A DNA stretch of 8,542 nucleotides, taken from positions 1 to 8,542 of the forward strand of contig CAAGLB010000065.1 in assembly GCA_900770635.1 (NCBI GenBank). Reading direction: 5' to 3'. The notes beneath the pieces were generated by a model. That model was not told the origin of the DNA, did no database searches, and worked only from the letters and a program-made list of their open reading frames with translations. This document shows, in pieces, positions 7,521 to 8,542 of this stretch. A program made the position numbers and the translations under genes. Source of the stretch: an uncultured Alistipes sp. Its GTDB lineage: Bacteria > Bacteroidota > Bacteroidia > Bacteroidales > Rikenellaceae. Position 1 is the first letter of the stretch. Every line of letters starts with the position of its first letter.

Positions 7521-8201
7521 TTACAAATGGCTCTTTACATCGGTCACAATCTTACCATCAAAGAGGCAGATGGTACGGCTTGCATATGAGGCATCGTGCT
7601 GCGAGTGGGTAACCATAATGATGGTTGTGCCCTCCTGGTGGAGCTCTTTGAGCAGGGTCATCACCTCCTGACCATTCTTCGAGTCGAGGTTACCCGTAGG
7701 CTCATCGGCAAGGATAAGTTTAGGATTCGACACGAGGGCACGAGCGATAGCCACACGCTGCTGCTGACCACCCGAGAGCTGCTGAGGGAAGTGGCCGGCA
7801 CGGTGCGAGATGTTCATACGGTCGAGCATCTTCTTTACTCGCTCCTTACGCTCCGAGGTCTTTACGCCCATATAGATAAGCGGCAGTTCGACATTCTCGG
7901 CTACCGACAACTCGTCGATAAGGTTGAACGACTGGAATACGAAGCCAATATTACCCTTACGGAAGGCGGTGCGCTCCTTCTCTTTGAGTCCGCCCACCTC
8001 TTGGTCGAGCAGCTGGTATGAGCCACCTGTAGGATTATCCAAGAGGCCCAAGATGTTGAGCAGTGTAGATTTACCGCAACCCGAAGGTCCCATAATGGCA
8101 ACAAACTCGCCCTCCTTAACCTCAAACGATACACCGTTCAGAGCAACAGTCTCGATCTCCTCGGTGAAAAAACTCTTCTGTAAATTTTCTACTTTTAACA
8201 T
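7521..8201 (-). CDS. ABC transporter ATP-binding protein, MacB/LolD family
   Basis: A complete 226-residue nucleotide-binding subunit. It shows the Walker A loop GPSGCGKST (38-46), the Q-loop glutamine (Q90 in FVFQSFNL), the signature LSGGQQQR (142-149), Walker B LILADE (162-167), the D-loop NLD (171-173) and the H-loop histidine in VTHS (H199). All catalytic residues are present. The length and the sequence DEPTGNLDSKNG are typical of the group that powers FtsX-type permeases (MacB, LolD, FtsE and antimicrobial-peptide ABC proteins). It hydrolyses ATP at the cytoplasmic face and should drive the permeases on either side, all on the same strand. The start at 8201 (MLKVENLQKSF) matches the usual family N-terminus and follows an A-rich leader (AAAAATTTACAGCT). 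Inverted repeats flank the gene on both sides, which could set its dosage relative to the permeases. Confidence 0.95.
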   Translation of the reverse strand: MLKVENLQKSFFTEEIETVALNGVSFEVKEGEFVAIMGPSGCGKSTLLNILGLLDNPTGGSYQLLDQEVGGLKEKERTAFRKGNIGFVFQSFNLIDELSVAENVELPLIYMGVKTSERKERVKKMLDRMNISHRAGHFPQQLSGGQQQRVAIARALVSNPKLILADEPTGNLDSKNGQEVMTLLKELHQEGTTIIMVTHSQHDASYASRTICLFDGKIVTDVKSHL

Positions 8202-8244
8202 AGCTGTAAATTTTTATTTTGTTTGTAAATTGTTTTCTGTTTTG

Positions 8245-8334
8245 TAGGGAGTTTAGGGAATTTAAGGAGTTTAGTGAGATTAGGGATTTTCACTAAGCTC
8301 CCTAAATTCTCTAATTTCCCTAATCTCTCTATCT
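8245..8334. repeat. Hairpin made of 9-nt tandem repeats
   Basis: The left half is five 9-nt units: TAGGGAGTT, TAGGGAATT, TAAGGAGTT, TAGTGAGAT and TAGGGATTT (8245-8289). The right half is five units of the complementary type: TCACTAAGC, TCCCTAAAT, TCTCTAATT, TCCCTAATC and TCTCTATCT (8290-8334). Positions 8245-8277 pair with 8290-8322 to give a 33-bp stem with a 12-base loop. In DNA, or in a minus-strand transcript, five positions mispair. The last unit overlaps the stop codon of the upstream permease (8331-8329). After the hairpin the minus strand is A-rich with no U run, so it is not a standard intrinsic terminator. I do not recognise the element. Confidence 0.8.
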
Positions 8335-8542
8335 TGTTATTGACTCTGTCGGGTTCTCCGTTGCAGCCTTAAACGAGCGTAGGGTGACAGTTACGACCGT
8401 GATAGCGAGAATTACCCCCACCGCCAAGGCATATACCCACCACGACATCGGTGTACGATAGACATACTGCTCCATCCAGCGACTGATGATGTAGTAGCTC
8501 ACCGGTATTGCCACAGCCGAGCAAGCGGCGACAATGTAGAGA
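8329..8542 (-). CDS. ABC transporter permease, FtsX family, C-terminal part (5' end outside the window)
   Basis: The last 70 residues of a third permease, open to the right edge; the first complete codon starts at 8541. The GTG at 8514 is an internal valine and not the start. The sequence begins LYIVAACSAVAIPVSYYI, which lines up with helix 7 of the two downstream permeases. SRWMEQYVYRTPMSWWVYAL leads into helix 8, and the tail FKAATENPTESITR shares the ATENP motif with them. The end is more diverged (TESITR instead of ADVVKSN), and the TAG stop lies inside the 9-nt repeat array. The gene is followed on the same strand by the ATPase after 127 bases, so it probably belongs to the same transporter locus. 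Confidence 0.9.
   Translation of the reverse strand, partial: LYIVAACSAVAIPVSYYIISRWMEQYVYRTPMSWWVYALAVGVILAITVVTVTLRSFKAATENPTESITR

Noticed and set aside
7399..7671. Plus-strand open frame across the inverted repeat
   Set aside because: It covers the repeat element and then runs antisense to the ATPase 3' end; it has no family motifs and no promoter.
7332..8328. Search for promoters in front of the permease (7331) and the ATPase (8201)
   Set aside because: I found no TTTG / TAnnTTTG pair at a sensible distance in either gap, so no promoter is claimed; read-through from upstream is more likely.
8329..8514. 61-residue open frame starting at GTG 8514
   Set aside because: The frame stays open to the right edge and the upstream residues align with the paralogous permeases; it is the end of a longer gene.
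1..8542. tRNA or rRNA genes, CRISPR arrays, insertion sequences
   Set aside because: No tRNA or rRNA sequence, no spaced direct-repeat array and no transposase gene was seen on either strand.

Overview
The window looks like a chromosomal segment from the phylum Bacteroidota, probably order Bacteroidales. Start codons lack Shine-Dalgarno sequences and sit behind A-rich leaders. Two upstream regions carry the Bacteroidetes promoter pattern (TTTG, then TAnnTTTG). The lipoproteins have typical MKKLI signal peptides, and the ABC permeases are the ~800-residue duplicated FtsX/MacB type common in this phylum. I cannot name the species from the sequence alone.

Layout from left to right. Positions 1-485 (+) are the 3' end of a catalase gene, followed by a strong stem-loop terminator at 494-543. 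Everything else is on the minus strand. Read in its own direction, from the right edge leftwards, it begins with the 3' end of one ABC permease (8542-8329). An ATPase gene follows (8201-7521), then two more full-length permeases (7331-4905 and 4898-2511). After them come a small lipoprotein with its own promoter (2375-1947), and then a second promoter driving a four-helix membrane protein (1769-1380) and a larger lipoprotein (1371-550).

The ATPase and at least three permeases form one MacB/LolCDE-like exporter locus. Such systems use ATP in the cytoplasm to drive movements in large periplasmic domains. No periplasmic adaptor or outer-membrane channel gene lies inside the window. The ATPase gene is bracketed by two different inverted repeats: an unusual hairpin built from 9-nt tandem units (8245-8334), and an element of the GTCATCCTGA...AGGATCTC type (7422-7513).

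The most interesting signal is a pair of near-identical promoters in front of the two lipoprotein units (2446-2476 and 1839-1867). In both, the spacer between the two promoter boxes is 10 bases plus an uninterrupted G run. The runs are G9 and G7, giving spacers of 19 and 17. This is the layout expected for expression switching by slipped-strand changes in spacer length. The lipoprotein genes also share their start context and signal-peptide coding DNA while their mature parts differ. This suggests a small, modular, possibly phase-variable surface lipoprotein locus.
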